DNA of 64,000 bases from NCBI RefSeq assembly GCF_007556705.1, contig NZ_VJOL01000003.1, positions 31,784 to 95,783 of the forward strand, read 5' to 3'. A program made the translations under genes and the position numbers. This document shows positions 10,671 through 20,241 of this stretch, piece by piece. How positions within the stretch are numbered: position 1 is the stretch's first letter; every line of letters begins with the position of its first letter. Below the pieces are notes generated by a model. The model worked only from the letters and a program-made list of their open reading frames with translations. It was not told the origin of the DNA and did no database searches. Origin of the DNA: Tepidimonas thermarum. GTDB taxonomy: Bacteria > Pseudomonadota > Gammaproteobacteria > Burkholderiales > Burkholderiaceae_C.

Positions 10671-12950
10671 TTGCCTGTGAAAGAAAAAACCCCCATTTCC
10701 CTCCACGAAATCGAAGGCGTCGTCGTCGGTCACCGCGACGGCCACGGCTTCATTGTGCGCGACGACGGCCAGCCCGACCTCTACCTGCCCCCCAACGAGA
10801 TGCGCGCCGTGCTGCACAAGGACCGCGTGCGCGCGCGCATCGTGCGCCACGACCGGCGTGGCCGCCCGGAAGCCCGCGTCACCGAGATCCTGGTGCGCTC
10901 GGAAACCCCCATCATCGGCCGTCTGCTCTACGAAAACGGCGTTTGGCTGGTGGCCCCCGAGGACAAGCGCTACGGCCAGGACGTGCTGATCCCCAAAGGC
11001 GCGACGGGCACCGCCCAGCCGGGCCAGGTGGTGGTGGTCGAACTCACCGAGCCCCCGGCGTTGTTTGGCCAGCCGGTGGGGCGGATCAAGGAAGTGCTGG
11101 GCGACATCGACGACCCCGGCATGGAAATCGAAATCGCCGTGCGCAAGTACGGCGTGCCGCACCAGTTTTCCGAAGGGGCGCTGGCCGAAGCGCGCGCGCT
11201 GCCGGACAAAGTGCGCGCCGTGGACCGCCGTGGCCGCGTGGACCTGACCGATGTGCCGCTGGTCACCATCGACGGCGAGGACGCACGCGACTTCGACGAT
11301 GCGGTCTATTGCGAGCCGGCCCGCGTCGGGCGCGGCAAGGGCTGGCGGCTGCTGGTGGCCATCGCCGACGTCAGCCACTACGTGCGCAACGGCGCGCCGC
11401 TCGACATCGACGCCTACGACCGCGCCACCAGCGTGTATTTCCCGCGCCGCGTCATCCCGATGCTGCCGGAAAAACTCTCCAATGGCCTGTGCTCGCTCAA
11501 CCCGGGCGTGGACCGCTTGTGCATGGTGTGCGACATGCTCATCGACGCCAAGGGGGAGATCCACGCCTACCAGTTCTACCCCGCGGTGATGCACAGCCAC
11601 CAGCGCTTCACCTACACCGAGGTGGCCGCCATCCTGCAAAACACGCGCGGGCCGGAGGCGCAGCGCCATGCCGCGCTGGTGCCGCATCTGCTCAATCTGC
11701 ACGATGTGTTTCGGGCGCTGCTGGCCGCGCGCGAGGCGCGCGGCGCCGTCGATTTGGAGACGGTGGAGACGCAAATCGTCTGCGACGAGGCCGGGCGCAT
11801 CCTGCGCATCGAGCCGCGCACCCGCAACGACGCCCACCGCATGATCGAGGAGGCCATGCTGGCCGCCAACGTCTGCGCGGCGGAGTTCATCGCCAGCCAC
11901 CGCCACCCCTGCCTGTACCGGGTGCACGAGCGCCCCTCGGCCGACAAGGTCGAGCTGCTGCGGGAATTCCTCAAGGCCCTGGGTGTACCGCTGACCGTGC
12001 CCGACGCACCCGGTCCACGGGACTTTCAGGCCATCTCCAAGGCGACGGCCGATCGACCCGATGCGCCGCAAATCCACCAGATGCTGCTGCGTTCGATGCA
12101 GCAGGCCATGTATTCGCCGCACAACGTGGGCCACTTCGGGCTGGCCTACGAAGCCTACACCCACTTCACCAGCCCCATCCGGCGCTACCCGGATTTGCTC
12201 GTGCATCGCGTGATCAAGGCCTTGCTCAAGGACGGGCGCTACCACCTGCCGGTGCTGCCCGTGCCGGGTGAGGCACTGGCCAAGCTGGCCAAGCGCCTGC
12301 AGGAGCGCGGCACCTCGGAAGCCATGACGCGCTCGCGCGGGCGGCCATCGCAGGAGGTGTTGGGGTGGGAAGCCGCCGGTCTGCACTGCAGCGCCAACGA
12401 GCGCCGCGCCGACGAGGCCAGCCGCGACGTGGAAGCCTGGCTCAAGTGCAAGTACATGCGCGAGCACCTGGGTGAAGAATTCACCGGCACCGTTACCGCG
12501 GTCACCAGTTTTGGGCTCTTCGTCACGCTCGACAGCCTCTATGTCGAGGGCCTGGTGCACATCACCGAACTGGGCGGCGAGTATTTCCGCCACGACGAGC
12601 GCCGGCAGGAGCTGCGCGGTGAGCGCACCGGCGTGCGCTACACCCTGGGCTCGAAGGTGGCGGTGCAGGTCAGCCGGGTGGACCTCGACGGTCGGCGCAT
12701 CGATTTTCGGTTGGTGCGCGACGATGCGGCGGGCGAAGCGCGCCCGAGCGGCGCCGGCACGGGGGAGCCCTCCGCACGGCGTGGCATGGCCGCATCGTCC
12801 CTGCGCAGCGCCAAGCGCGCCGGCCCAAAGGCCAACAGCGGCAAGTCTGGCACCGGCAAGGCCACACCCGCCAGGGCCACGCGCGGCGCCGGCAAGGCGG
12901 CTGGGGCACAATCGCCGGGGTCAGGGCGCGGTCGCCGGCCGCGCGGCTGA
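10671..12950 (+). CDS. rnr: Ribonuclease R
   Basis: 759 residues from TTG 10671 (GTG 10677 is an alternative two codons later). An ATG-less start is likely because upstream sequence is the tRNA promoter. It is a processive 3'-5' exoribonuclease for structured RNA and rRNA quality control. The order is an N-terminal cold-shock-type domain (EGVVVGHRDGHGFIVRDDGQ), the RNB catalytic core with metal-binding aspartates in TIDGEDARDFDDAV (about 199-212), a C-terminal S1 domain (TGTVTAVTSFGLFVTLDSLY), then a basic Lys/Arg/Gly-rich tail. It is slightly shorter than the E. coli enzyme. Confidence 0.95.
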   Translation: MPVKEKTPISLHEIEGVVVGHRDGHGFIVRDDGQPDLYLPPNEMRAVLHKDRVRARIVRHDRRGRPEARVTEILVRSETPIIGRLLYENGVWLVAPEDKRYGQDVLIPKGATGTAQPGQVVVVELTEPPALFGQPVGRIKEVLGDIDDPGMEIEIAVRKYGVPHQFSEGALAEARALPDKVRAVDRRGRVDLTDVPLVTIDGEDARDFDDAVYCEPARVGRGKGWRLLVAIADVSHYVRNGAPLDIDAYDRATSVYFPRRVIPMLPEKLSNGLCSLNPGVDRLCMVCDMLIDAKGEIHAYQFYPAVMHSHQRFTYTEVAAILQNTRGPEAQRHAALVPHLLNLHDVFRALLAAREARGAVDLETVETQIVCDEAGRILRIEPRTRNDAHRMIEEAMLAANVCAAEFIASHRHPCLYRVHERPSADKVELLREFLKALGVPLTVPDAPGPRDFQAISKATADRPDAPQIHQMLLRSMQQAMYSPHNVGHFGLAYEAYTHFTSPIRRYPDLLVHRVIKALLKDGRYHLPVLPVPGEALAKLAKRLQERGTSEAMTRSRGRPSQEVLGWEAAGLHCSANERRADEASRDVEAWLKCKYMREHLGEEFTGTVTAVTSFGLFVTLDSLYVEGLVHITELGGEYFRHDERRQELRGERTGVRYTLGSKVAVQVSRVDLDGRRIDFRLVRDDAAGEARPSGAGTGEPSARRGMAASSLRSAKRAGPKANSGKSGTGKATPARATRGAGKAAGAQSPGSGRGRRPRG

Positions 12951-13003
12951 GGACTCGAGGCCCTATCCGCGGCAATGGCCGTCCGACGTCTGCGGGAGTC
13001 GTC

Positions 13004-13549
13004 ATGCGCATCGTGGTGTTCTTGCTCGACACGCTGTTTTTCTTTTTGGTGGGGGCTGCCCTGCTGCGCGGCTGGATGAACACGCGCCGCCTGCGCATGA
13101 CGGCCCAGCCGGGGCCGTTCGTCATCGCCCTGACCGATTGGATCGTGCAACCGCTGCGCCGCACGCTGCCGCGTGCGCTGGCGCAGGCCAACGCCGACTG
13201 GGGCAGTTTTTTGGCGGCGGTGGTGCTGGCGTTGGCGCACGCCGGTCTGCTGCACCTGGTCTGGGGCGGCGCGTTGCCGGGGCTCGAGAGTGCCTACTGG
13301 CTGACCGTGCCCCTGTTGGCGCTGCAACTGCTGCTGCGCACGATGTTGCAGGGCCTGATGCTGCTGTTGCTGGTGTATGCGGTGCTGACCTGGGTGCAGC
13401 CGTTTTCGCCGCTGATTGGCAGCCTGGGCCGGCTGCTCGACCCGCTGCTGGCGCCGGTGCGCCGGGTCATCCCCACCGTTGGCGGTGTCGATCTGTCCGT
13501 GCTCGTGCTGCTCGTGCTGATCCAGATCGGCCTGATGCTGCTGGGCTGA
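13004..13549 (+). CDS. YggT family membrane protein
   Basis: 181 residues, mostly hydrophobic, with two YggT-type repeats. The second carries the family signature LDPLLAPVRRVIPTVGGVDL followed by SVLVLLVLIQ. YggT proteins are small inner-membrane proteins; links to cell division, K+ handling or envelope biogenesis have been suggested but no activity is established. A GGGAG ribosome site lies 7 bases before ATG 13004. It is convergent with moeA. Confidence 0.85.
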   Translation: MRIVVFLLDTLFFFLVGAALLRGWMNTRRLRMTAQPGPFVIALTDWIVQPLRRTLPRALAQANADWGSFLAAVVLALAHAGLLHLVWGGALPGLESAYWLTVPLLALQLLLRTMLQGLMLLLLVYAVLTWVQPFSPLIGSLGRLLDPLLAPVRRVIPTVGGVDLSVLVLLVLIQIGLMLLG

Positions 13550-13602
13550 CGCGCGCGGCCCATTCCTGGCGGCACCACCCTAGGGCGCGGGATGCGGATC
13601 CG

Positions 13603-14892
13603 TCAGATCACGCCGTCGAACAGCATCACGTCCACCTCGTCGCCCACGGCCACCGACCCCTGATCGTGGCCCAGCACGATCAGCGCGTTGGCTTCCACCA
13701 TGGAGCGCAGCACGCCCGACCCCTGGTGGCCGGTGGTGCGCACCTGCAGGCTGCCGTCCGCAGCGCGCGTGACGATACCGCGCTGGTACTCGGTGCGCCC
13801 GGGCTTTTTGCGCATCGCCTCGGCGCTGCGCGCCCGCACCAGCAGCGCGGTGGTGTCGCGTGCGCCCATCATGCGCAGCAGGGCAGGACGCACGAAGGCC
13901 AGGAACGTCACCATCACCGCCACCGGGTTGCCGGGCAGGCCAAACAGCACCGTGTCGCGGCCCGTCGCGGGATCGGCCAGACGCCCCACCGCCATCGGGC
14001 GTCCCGGGCGCATGGCGATGCGCCAAAACGCCACGTCACCCAGACGCCGCATCATGGCCTTGGTGTGATCGGCTTCGCCCATGCTCACGCCGCCGCTGGT
14101 GATCACCGCGTCGGCCTGCGCGGCCGCTTGCCGAAAAGCGGCTTCCAACGCCGCCGGGTCGTCGCGCACCACGCCCAGATCGAGGACCTCCACCCCCAGG
14201 CGGCGCAGCAGCCCGTAGATGGTGTAGCGGTTGCTGTCGTAGATGGCCCCGTCGCGCAGCGGCTCGCCCAGCGACAGGATTTCGTCGCCGGTGGAAAAAT
14301 ACGCCACCCGCAGCCGGCGCACCACGGGCACGCGCGCGATGCCGAGGCTGGCGATCAGGCCCAGCGCGGCGGGGCCCAGCCGCTGGCCCGCGCGCAGGGC
14401 GGGCTGACCGGCCATCAGGTCCTCGCCGCGCAGGCGGCGGTTGTCACCCGCGTGCACCACGCCGGCCGGGATGCGCACCAGGTCGGGCCCGGCCGGGGCG
14501 ACGAATTCGATGGGCACCACGGTGTCCAATCCCGGTGGCATGACGGCGCCGGTCATGATGCGCACGCAGCCATCGGGTGGGACGTCGGCGCGCCAGCCAG
14601 CCTCACCCGCGTAGCAGGTGCCCACCACGCGCAGCACCGTCTCGCCCGCGGCGGCCAGGCTGCTGCCACGCAGTGCGTAGCCGTCCATGGCGGCGTTGTC
14701 GTGTGGGGGAACGCTCATCGGCGAGATCACATCTTGCGCCAACACGCGATCGAGTGCGTCGAACACATCCACCTCTTCGGCGTCGCGCAGGGGGGCGACG
14801 AGGCGCTCGAGAAACGCGCCCACGGTCGCAGCGGGCAGGGCGTTGGGGTCGTAGCCTTGCAGTTCGGCGGCAATCTGGTCGAGGGTTTTCAT
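13603..14892 (-). CDS. moeA: Molybdopterin molybdenumtransferase MoeA
   Basis: 429 residues. MoeA inserts molybdate into adenylated molybdopterin to finish the molybdenum cofactor. Family marks are PPHDNAAMDGYALRG, RIMTGAVMPPGLDTVVPIE, the MPT-binding ITSGGVSMGEADHTKAMM, and LFGLPGNPVAVMVTF, with the C-terminal domain IV after that. ATG 14892 gives the usual MKTLDQIAAEL start; an in-frame ATG at 14910 is possible. Third gene of the minus-strand moaA-mobA-moeA unit. Confidence 0.95.
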   Translation of the reverse strand: MKTLDQIAAELQGYDPNALPAATVGAFLERLVAPLRDAEEVDVFDALDRVLAQDVISPMSVPPHDNAAMDGYALRGSSLAAAGETVLRVVGTCYAGEAGWRADVPPDGCVRIMTGAVMPPGLDTVVPIEFVAPAGPDLVRIPAGVVHAGDNRRLRGEDLMAGQPALRAGQRLGPAALGLIASLGIARVPVVRRLRVAYFSTGDEILSLGEPLRDGAIYDSNRYTIYGLLRRLGVEVLDLGVVRDDPAALEAAFRQAAAQADAVITSGGVSMGEADHTKAMMRRLGDVAFWRIAMRPGRPMAVGRLADPATGRDTVLFGLPGNPVAVMVTFLAFVRPALLRMMGARDTTALLVRARSAEAMRKKPGRTEYQRGIVTRAADGSLQVRTTGHQGSGVLRSMVEANALIVLGHDQGSVAVGDEVDVMLFDGVI

Positions 14893-14933
14893 GCGGTGCA
14901 GTTGGCGCATGCCGGGATGCGCCGGATCGGGGG

Positions 14934-15611
14934 TTAGCCGGGGACACGGTCCTGTTGCAGGGCGTGCAGCTCGGCCAAGGTGTTGGCGTTGGCAAAGGCC
15001 AGCGGGTCGTCGTCCGGGCGGTCGAACGGCACCACCACGCCACGGTGCTGTGCCGTCCAGGCGTCGATTTTGCGCCCACCCGCTTGCAGGAAGCGCTCCA
15101 GGCTTTCGATCAGGTGGGTGCTGAGCAGGCAAAACACCGGTTGTGGGCGCACCCGGCCGTCGCTTTCGGGGCCGGCGGCCATGGCGAGCTCGGCGCGTGC
15201 CTCGATCAGGGCGCGGCACAGGCGGTCCGCCAGGTCGAGCGGAAAGCGCGGCGAGTCGCAGGGGACGGTGAGCAGGAAGGGCGTTTCGGTGTGCGTCAGT
15301 GCCGTCAGCATCCCGGCCAGCGGGCCGGCGTAGCCGCCCAGGGTGTCGGGCCACACCGGGACGCCAAAGCTCTCGTACGCCCCCAGGTTGCGGTTGGCGT
15401 TGATCATGCTGTGCGCCAGCCAGTCGCCGCGCTGCATGCGCAGGCGCATCAGCGCGTGCAAGGCCAGCGGCACGCCGTGGAAGGGTTGCAGGCCCTTGTC
15501 CACACCCCCCATGCGGCTGCCCTGGCCGCCGGCGAGCACCACGCCCGTGACGCTACCGGGCGCCGGCAGGGGCGTGTCGTGGGTCGGCAACGGATCGCCC
15601 ATCGCGCTCAT
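14934..15611 (-). CDS. mobA: Molybdenum cofactor guanylyltransferase MobA
   Basis: 225 residues. MobA attaches GMP to the molybdenum cofactor to form the bis-MGD type used by DMSO-reductase-family enzymes. The nucleotide-binding N-terminus [19 protein letters not shown] (about 23-41) and the metal-site segment [19 protein letters not shown] are clear. ATG 15611 overlaps the moaA stop by four bases (ATGA); an ATG three codons later is possible. Presence of MobA implies that the host has at least one MGD enzyme outside this window. Confidence 0.94.
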   Translation of the reverse strand: MSAMGDPLPTHDTPLPAPGSVTGVVLAGGQGSRMGGVDKGLQPFHGVPLALHALMRLRMQRGDWLAHSMINANRNLGAYESFGVPVWPDTLGGYAGPLAGMLTALTHTETPFLLTVPCDSPRFPLDLADRLCRALIEARAELAMAAGPESDGRVRPQPVFCLLSTHLIESLERFLQAGGRKIDAWTAQHRGVVVPFDRPDDDPLAFANANTLAELHALQQDRVPG

Positions 15612-16744
15612 CCCCCGATGTAGCTCATCTCGATGCGGCGCGCGCGCTGCCGCGTCTCTGGCGGGAGCTGGCCGCGGATCTCCGAGTAGCGGTCGGCGCG
15701 CCCCTGCCAGATGGCGGCGATGGAGGCGGCGATGTCGGCGTCGCTGGCGCCGCCGCGCAACAGCGCGCGCAGGTCGTAGCCGCGTTCGGCGAACAGACAC
15801 AGGTACAGCCGCCCCTCGGTGGACAGGCGCGCGCGGTTGCAGTCGCGGCAAAAGGCCCGGGTCACGCTGCTGATCAAGCCGATTTCGCCCAGCGCGGGGT
15901 CGTGCCGCCCGTCGGAGCCGGCGTAGCCCCAGCGCTCGGCCGTCTCGCCGGGGGCACTGGCCTCCAGCGGGACGAGCGCAAACGCCACCTGCAAGCGCGC
16001 CAGCACCTCGGCGCTGGGCAGCACCTCGTCCATGCACCAGCCATTGGAGCTGCCCACGTCCATGTATTCGATCAAACGCAGCGTCACACCGCTGCCGCGG
16101 AAGTGCCGCGCCATGGGCACGATTTGATCGTCGTTGGTGCCGCGTTTGACCACCATGTTGACCTTGATCGGGGCCAAACCCGCCGCCTGTGCGGCCTCGA
16201 TGCCGCGGAGCACCTCGGCCACCGGAAAGCCAACATCGTTCATGCGCTGAAACACCGCGTCATCCAACCCGTCGAGGCTGACCGTCACGCGCTGCAGCCC
16301 GGCGTCGCGCAGCGCGCGCGCCTTGCGCGCCAGCAGGCTGCCGTTGGTGGTCAGGGTCAGCTCGGGTGGCGTGCCGTCCACCGTGCGCAAGGCGGCCAGC
16401 TGCTCGATGAGGCGTTCGATGTTCTTGCGCAGCAGCGGCTCGCCACCGGTCAGACGGATTTTGCGCACCCCATGGGCCAGAAACAGCCGCGCCACGCGCG
16501 TGATTTCTTCGAAGGTCAGCAGCTCGCTGTGGGGCAAATACGGGTAGTCCTTGTCGAACACCTCTTTGGGCATGCAGTAGCTGCAGCGAAAGTTGCAGCG
16601 GTCGGTGACGCTGATGCGCAAATCCCGCAACGGGCGGCCGCGCGTATCCGCAACGTGTCCACTGGGCGGTTGGGCAGCCTGCGGTCGGGGGGCGGCCAGC
16701 GCCGCGACGCGCTGATCGAACAGGGGAATGACGCGTTCAGCCAT
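15608..16744 (-). CDS. moaA: GTP 3',8-cyclase MoaA
   Basis: 378 residues. This radical SAM enzyme performs the first step of molybdopterin synthesis on GTP. The N-terminal cluster motif is CNFRCSYC (Cys50, 54, 57), the second cluster is in the [19 protein letters not shown] region, and the protein ends in the conserved Gly-Gly (YIGG) needed for activity. An N-terminal extension of about 35 residues precedes [18 protein letters not shown]. First gene of the moa-mob-moe operon. Confidence 0.96.
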   Translation of the reverse strand: MAERVIPLFDQRVAALAAPRPQAAQPPSGHVADTRGRPLRDLRISVTDRCNFRCSYCMPKEVFDKDYPYLPHSELLTFEEITRVARLFLAHGVRKIRLTGGEPLLRKNIERLIEQLAALRTVDGTPPELTLTTNGSLLARKARALRDAGLQRVTVSLDGLDDAVFQRMNDVGFPVAEVLRGIEAAQAAGLAPIKVNMVVKRGTNDDQIVPMARHFRGSGVTLRLIEYMDVGSSNGWCMDEVLPSAEVLARLQVAFALVPLEASAPGETAERWGYAGSDGRHDPALGEIGLISSVTRAFCRDCNRARLSTEGRLYLCLFAERGYDLRALLRGGASDADIAASIAAIWQGRADRYSEIRGQLPPETRQRARRIEMSYIGG

Positions 16745-16754
16745 GGTGCGCTAG

Positions 16755-16760
16755 ATTATC
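16755..16760 (-). promoter_or_regulatory. Possible -10 box for moaA
   Basis: GATAAT on the minus strand, 10 bases before the moaA ATG, so a transcript from it would be nearly leaderless. No clear -35. No molybdenum-cofactor riboswitch fits in this short space. Confidence 0.35.
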
Positions 16761-16838
16761 GCCATGCGGTTACCGCATCGGTGTCGGGGTTGTTACCTGC
16801 AGGGGGCACCCTGCGGTGTCGGGGCAGGGGATGGGATC

Positions 16839-17381
16839 ATGGTGTTGGATGCTTGCACACGCCGGCGCTGGCTGGCATGGACCGCGACGGTCGCCACCAC
16901 GGCCATGGCGCCAAGCGGATGGGCGCAACCGGCGGATGCGGCGGCCGCCGAGGCCAAGGCGCCGCCGCTGCCGGCGCTGGGCACGCCCTGGCCCGTGCCG
17001 GCGATGGAGCTCATCGACGGCCGGCGCTTCGAGCCCGCGCCGGGCGAGGTGCTGGTGCTGTACTGGTGGGCCAGCACCTGTCCGTTTTGCGCCGTCACCA
17101 CGCCGCTGTTGGATGCCTTTTGGCAGCGCCACCGGAGCCGCCCCGGGTGGCGGTTGCTGACCCTGTCGATCGACCGCACGCGCGAGGCGGCGCTGCGCTA
17201 TTTGCAGCAGCGCCGCTACGCGTTCGACTGCGTCTGGGTGACGCGCGACGTGCACCGCGCGATGCCCAAGCCCAAGGGGCTGCCCATCACACTCGTGCGC
17301 GGGCGCGACGGCCGCATCGCGATGGCCGAGGCGGGGCAGCTGTTTGCCGAGGACATCGAGGAGATCGCGCGGTTTTTCTGA
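16839..17381 (+). CDS. TlpA/ResA-like thiol-disulfide protein, exported
   Basis: 180 residues from ATG 16839. The N-terminus MVLDACTRRRWLAWTATV has an Arg-rich pair before a hydrophobic stretch and ends near GWAQ, resembling a Tat or Sec signal, so periplasmic location is likely. The thioredoxin-fold active site is WWASTCPFC (Cys81, Cys84). A cis-proline-type segment GLPITLVRGRDGRIA follows. Such proteins reduce or exchange disulfides, often in cytochrome maturation. An upstream ATG at 16764 would add 25 residues without a better signal. It ends 3 bases from hppA (convergent). Confidence 0.82.
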   Translation: MVLDACTRRRWLAWTATVATTAMAPSGWAQPADAAAAEAKAPPLPALGTPWPVPAMELIDGRRFEPAPGEVLVLYWWASTCPFCAVTTPLLDAFWQRHRSRPGWRLLTLSIDRTREAALRYLQQRRYAFDCVWVTRDVHRAMPKPKGLPITLVRGRDGRIAMAEAGQLFAEDIEEIARFF

Positions 17382-17384
17382 CCC

Positions 17385-19439
17385 TCAGACCAACAGCGGC
17401 ACGATCAGCAGCGCCACGATGTTGATGATCTTGATCAGCGGGTTGACGGCGGGGCCGGCGGTATCTTTGTAGGGGTCACCCACGGTATCGCCGGTGACGG
17501 CGGCTTTGTGCGCATCCGACCCCTTGCCGCCGTGGTGGCCGTCTTCGATGTATTTTTTGGCGTTGTCCCAGGCGCCACCGCCGGTGCACATGCTGATGGC
17601 CACGAACAAGCCGGTGATGATGGTGCCCATGAGCAGCCCGCCCAGGGCCACCGGCCCCAGCGCCAGGCCCACCACGATCGGCACCGCCACCGGCAACAGG
17701 CTGGGCAGCATCATCTCCTTGATGGCGGCGGTGGTCAGCATGTCCACGGCGCGGCCGTACTCGGGCTTGGCGCTGCCGTCCATGATGCCCGCAATCTCGC
17801 GAAACTGCCGGCGCACCTCCTCGACCACGCTGCCCGCGGCGCGGCCCACCGCTTCCATGGCCAGCGCGCCAAACAGGTAGGGGATGAGGCCGCCGATGAA
17901 CAGGCCCACGATCACCATCGGATCCGAAAGATCAAAGCGCAGCGCCTGCCCGGCACTTTCCAGCTTGTGCGTGTAGTCGGCAAACAGCACCAGCGCGGCC
18001 AGGCCGGCCGAGCCGATCGCATACCCCTTGGTGACCGCCTTGGTGGTGTTGCCCACCGCGTCCAGCGGATCGGTGACGTCGCGCACGCTGGAGGGCAGTT
18101 CGGCCATTTCGGCGATGCCGCCAGCGTTGTCGGTGATGGGGCCATAGGCGTCCAGCGCGACGATGATGCCGGCCATGCTCAGCATGGCGGTGGCGGCCAC
18201 GGCCACCCCGTACAGCCCCGCCAGCGCGTACGACGCGACGATGGCCACGCACACCGCCAGCACCGGCCAGGCGGTGGACTTCATGCTCACACCGATGCCG
18301 GCGATGATGTTGGTCGCATGCCCTGTGGTGGACGCCTGGGCCACGTGGCGCACCGGCGCATAGTCGGTGCCGGTGTAGTACTCGGTGATCCAGACCATGG
18401 CCGCGGTCAGCGCCAGCCCGACCAGGGCCGACACCCACAGGCGCCACTGCGTGCCGCTGGCGACGATGGCGTCATCCGGGATCAGCCACACCGTCACGCC
18501 GTAAAACGCCACGGCCGACAGCGCCCCCGCGACGATCAGGCCCTTGTACAGGGCCGGCATCACGTTCTTCATGCCCGGGGTGGCGCGCACGAAAAACGCC
18601 CCGACGATGGAGGCCAGAATCGACACCCCACCCAGCGCCAGCGGGTACAGACTGGCCTGCACCGGCGCCGCCTTGACCAGCAGCGCCCCCAGCACGATGG
18701 TGGCGATGAGGGTGACCGCGTAGGTTTCGAACAAATCGGCCGCCATGCCCGCGCAGTCGCCCACGTTGTCGCCCACGTTGTCGGCGATCACGGCCGGGTT
18801 GCGCGGGTCGTCCTCGGGGATGCCGGCTTCCACTTTGCCGACCAGGTCGGCACCCACGTCCGCCCCTTTGGTGAAGATGCCCCCGCCCAGCCGCGCGAAG
18901 ATGGAAATGAGCGACGCGCCAAACGCCAGCCCAATGAGCGGGTGCAGCAGCGCGGTCAGCGGTCGATCCGGCGTGAGCTGGCCGTTGCCCACCAGCAGCC
19001 AGTAAAAACCCGCCACGCCCAGCAGGCCCAGGCCCACGACCAGCATGCCGGTGATGGCGCCACCGCGGAAGGCCACCTCCAGCGCGGGCGCGATGCCGCG
19101 CGCGGCCGCCTGCGCCGTGCGCACATTGGCGCGCACCGAGACGTTCATGCCGATGAAGCCGCAGGCGCCCGAGAGCACCGCGCCCACCACGAAGCCCAGC
19201 GCCGTGGTGCTGTCGATGAAGACGCCTATCAGCACCGCCAGCACCACCCCGACCAGCGCAATCGTTTTGTATTGACGCGCCAGGTAGGCCGCTGCGCCGG
19301 TTTGCACGGCGGCGGCGATTTCCTGCATGCGGGCATTGCCCGGATCCTGCGCCAGGATCCATCCCCGCGCCCAGACGCCGTACGCGACGGCCACCAAGGC
19401 GCAAACGATGGCAAAGAGTAGGGCGGATTGACCAACCAT
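17385..19439 (-). CDS. hppA: Membrane-bound proton-translocating pyrophosphatase
   Basis: 684 residues, about 15-16 membrane spans. It hydrolyses pyrophosphate and pumps protons. The substrate site shows [20 protein letters not shown] followed by the [12 protein letters not shown] motif, and the C-terminal part has [20 protein letters not shown]. The segment [10 protein letters not shown] carries Lys rather than Ala at the position known to decide potassium dependence, so this should be the K+-independent H+-pump type. ATG 19439 has a strong GAGGAG ribosome site. It is divergent from soluble ppa, so the cell has both ways of disposing of pyrophosphate side by side. Confidence 0.95.
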   Translation of the reverse strand: MVGQSALLFAIVCALVAVAYGVWARGWILAQDPGNARMQEIAAAVQTGAAAYLARQYKTIALVGVVLAVLIGVFIDSTTALGFVVGAVLSGACGFIGMNVSVRANVRTAQAAARGIAPALEVAFRGGAITGMLVVGLGLLGVAGFYWLLVGNGQLTPDRPLTALLHPLIGLAFGASLISIFARLGGGIFTKGADVGADLVGKVEAGIPEDDPRNPAVIADNVGDNVGDCAGMAADLFETYAVTLIATIVLGALLVKAAPVQASLYPLALGGVSILASIVGAFFVRATPGMKNVMPALYKGLIVAGALSAVAFYGVTVWLIPDDAIVASGTQWRLWVSALVGLALTAAMVWITEYYTGTDYAPVRHVAQASTTGHATNIIAGIGVSMKSTAWPVLAVCVAIVASYALAGLYGVAVAATAMLSMAGIIVALDAYGPITDNAGGIAEMAELPSSVRDVTDPLDAVGNTTKAVTKGYAIGSAGLAALVLFADYTHKLESAGQALRFDLSDPMVIVGLFIGGLIPYLFGALAMEAVGRAAGSVVEEVRRQFREIAGIMDGSAKPEYGRAVDMLTTAAIKEMMLPSLLPVAVPIVVGLALGPVALGGLLMGTIITGLFVAISMCTGGGAWDNAKKYIEDGHHGGKGSDAHKAAVTGDTVGDPYKDTAGPAVNPLIKIINIVALLIVPLLV

Positions 19440-19451
19440 ACCAATGTCTCC

Positions 19452-19519
19452 TCGAAAAGGTTCGACTTGGAGGAAGCCAACGCAGTCCGAGCCGTCGGCT
19501 TCCGCTGCGTTGCTTCCTC
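19452..19519 (-). promoter_or_regulatory. Structured 5' leader of hppA: two hairpins just before the ribosome site
   Basis: On the minus strand a long hairpin pairs GAGGAAGCAACGCAG (19519-19505) with its complement at 19485-19470, with only one bulged base. A small internal hairpin AGCC/GGCT lies inside the loop. It is followed by a 5-bp hairpin TCGAA/TTCGA (19465-19452) that ends right at the GAGGAG ribosome site. There is no U-run after the first hairpin, so it is not a simple terminator. Role unknown; translation control or mRNA stability are possible. Confidence 0.55.
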
Positions 19520-19646
19520 ACCGCGGACACGGCGCAGGTGCGCGCGCACGCGGTGATTGGCCAACGCGTGCACTGTAGCGCAAGGTGCGCCGAAATGCAC
19601 GCCCCGGCCGGGGCTGTGTTGCGTCGGGCCGTCAGCCTCGCGCCAG

Positions 19647-19652
19647 TAAAAT
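19647..19652 (+). promoter_or_regulatory. Probable -10 box for ppa
   Basis: TAAAAT, 41 bases before the ppa start, in the divergent hppA/ppa gap (19440-19692). No obvious -35. Confidence 0.45.
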
Positions 19653-19692
19653 CGGCGACACTGCAACGGTTTACCCACTACAGCGCATCGAC

Positions 19693-20241
19693 ATGTCTCT
19701 GGATCAAGTCTCTGCGGGCGACAAAGTGCCCGACGCCTTCAACGTCATCATCGAAATTTCGATGCACGGCGAGCCGATCAAGTACGAAGTGGACAAGGCC
19801 TCTGGCGCCATCTTCGTCGACCGCTTCATGAACACCGCCATGCACTACCCGACCAACTACGGGTACGTGCCCAAGACCATCGCCGGCGACGGCGACCCGG
19901 TGGATGTGCTGGTCATCACGCCCGTGCCGCTGCCGCCGGGCGTGGTGGTGCCGTGCCGTGCCCTGGGCATCCTCAAGATGGAGGACGAAGGCGGCGTCGA
20001 TGGCAAGGTGCTGGCGGTGCCGACCGACAAAGTGCTGCCGCTGTACTCGCGCTGGAAGACGTACGAGGACCTCAACCCCGTGCGCCTCAAGACCATCGAG
20101 CACTTCTTCGAGCACTACAAGGATCTCGACCCCGGCAAGTGGGTCAAGGTCCTGGGCTGGGGTTCGGTCGAGGAGGCCCGCCAGGAAATCCTGGCCGGCG
20201 TCCAAGCCTACCGCGCGCAGTCGGGCGCGGACGGCGCCTGA
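19693..20241 (+). CDS. ppa: Inorganic pyrophosphatase, soluble family I
   Basis: 182 residues. It hydrolyses pyrophosphate to phosphate in the cytoplasm, pulling biosynthetic reactions forward. Key features are the Lys/Glu strand [19 protein letters not shown], the motif NYGYVPKTI, the metal-binding signature [10 protein letters not shown] with its three aspartates, and [13 protein letters not shown] 19693 is chosen as the family start; the frame is open upstream. Its 3' end overlaps the convergent FemAB-like gene by 34 bases. Confidence 0.96.
   Translation: MSLDQVSAGDKVPDAFNVIIEISMHGEPIKYEVDKASGAIFVDRFMNTAMHYPTNYGYVPKTIAGDGDPVDVLVITPVPLPPGVVVPCRALGILKMEDEGGVDGKVLAVPTDKVLPLYSRWKTYEDLNPVRLKTIEHFFEHYKDLDPGKWVKVLGWGSVEEARQEILAGVQAYRAQSGADGA

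Noticed and set aside
16745..16838. Molybdenum-cofactor riboswitch before moaA
   Set aside because: The minus-strand moaA start is only about 10 bases from a likely -10, leaving no room for the structured RNA.
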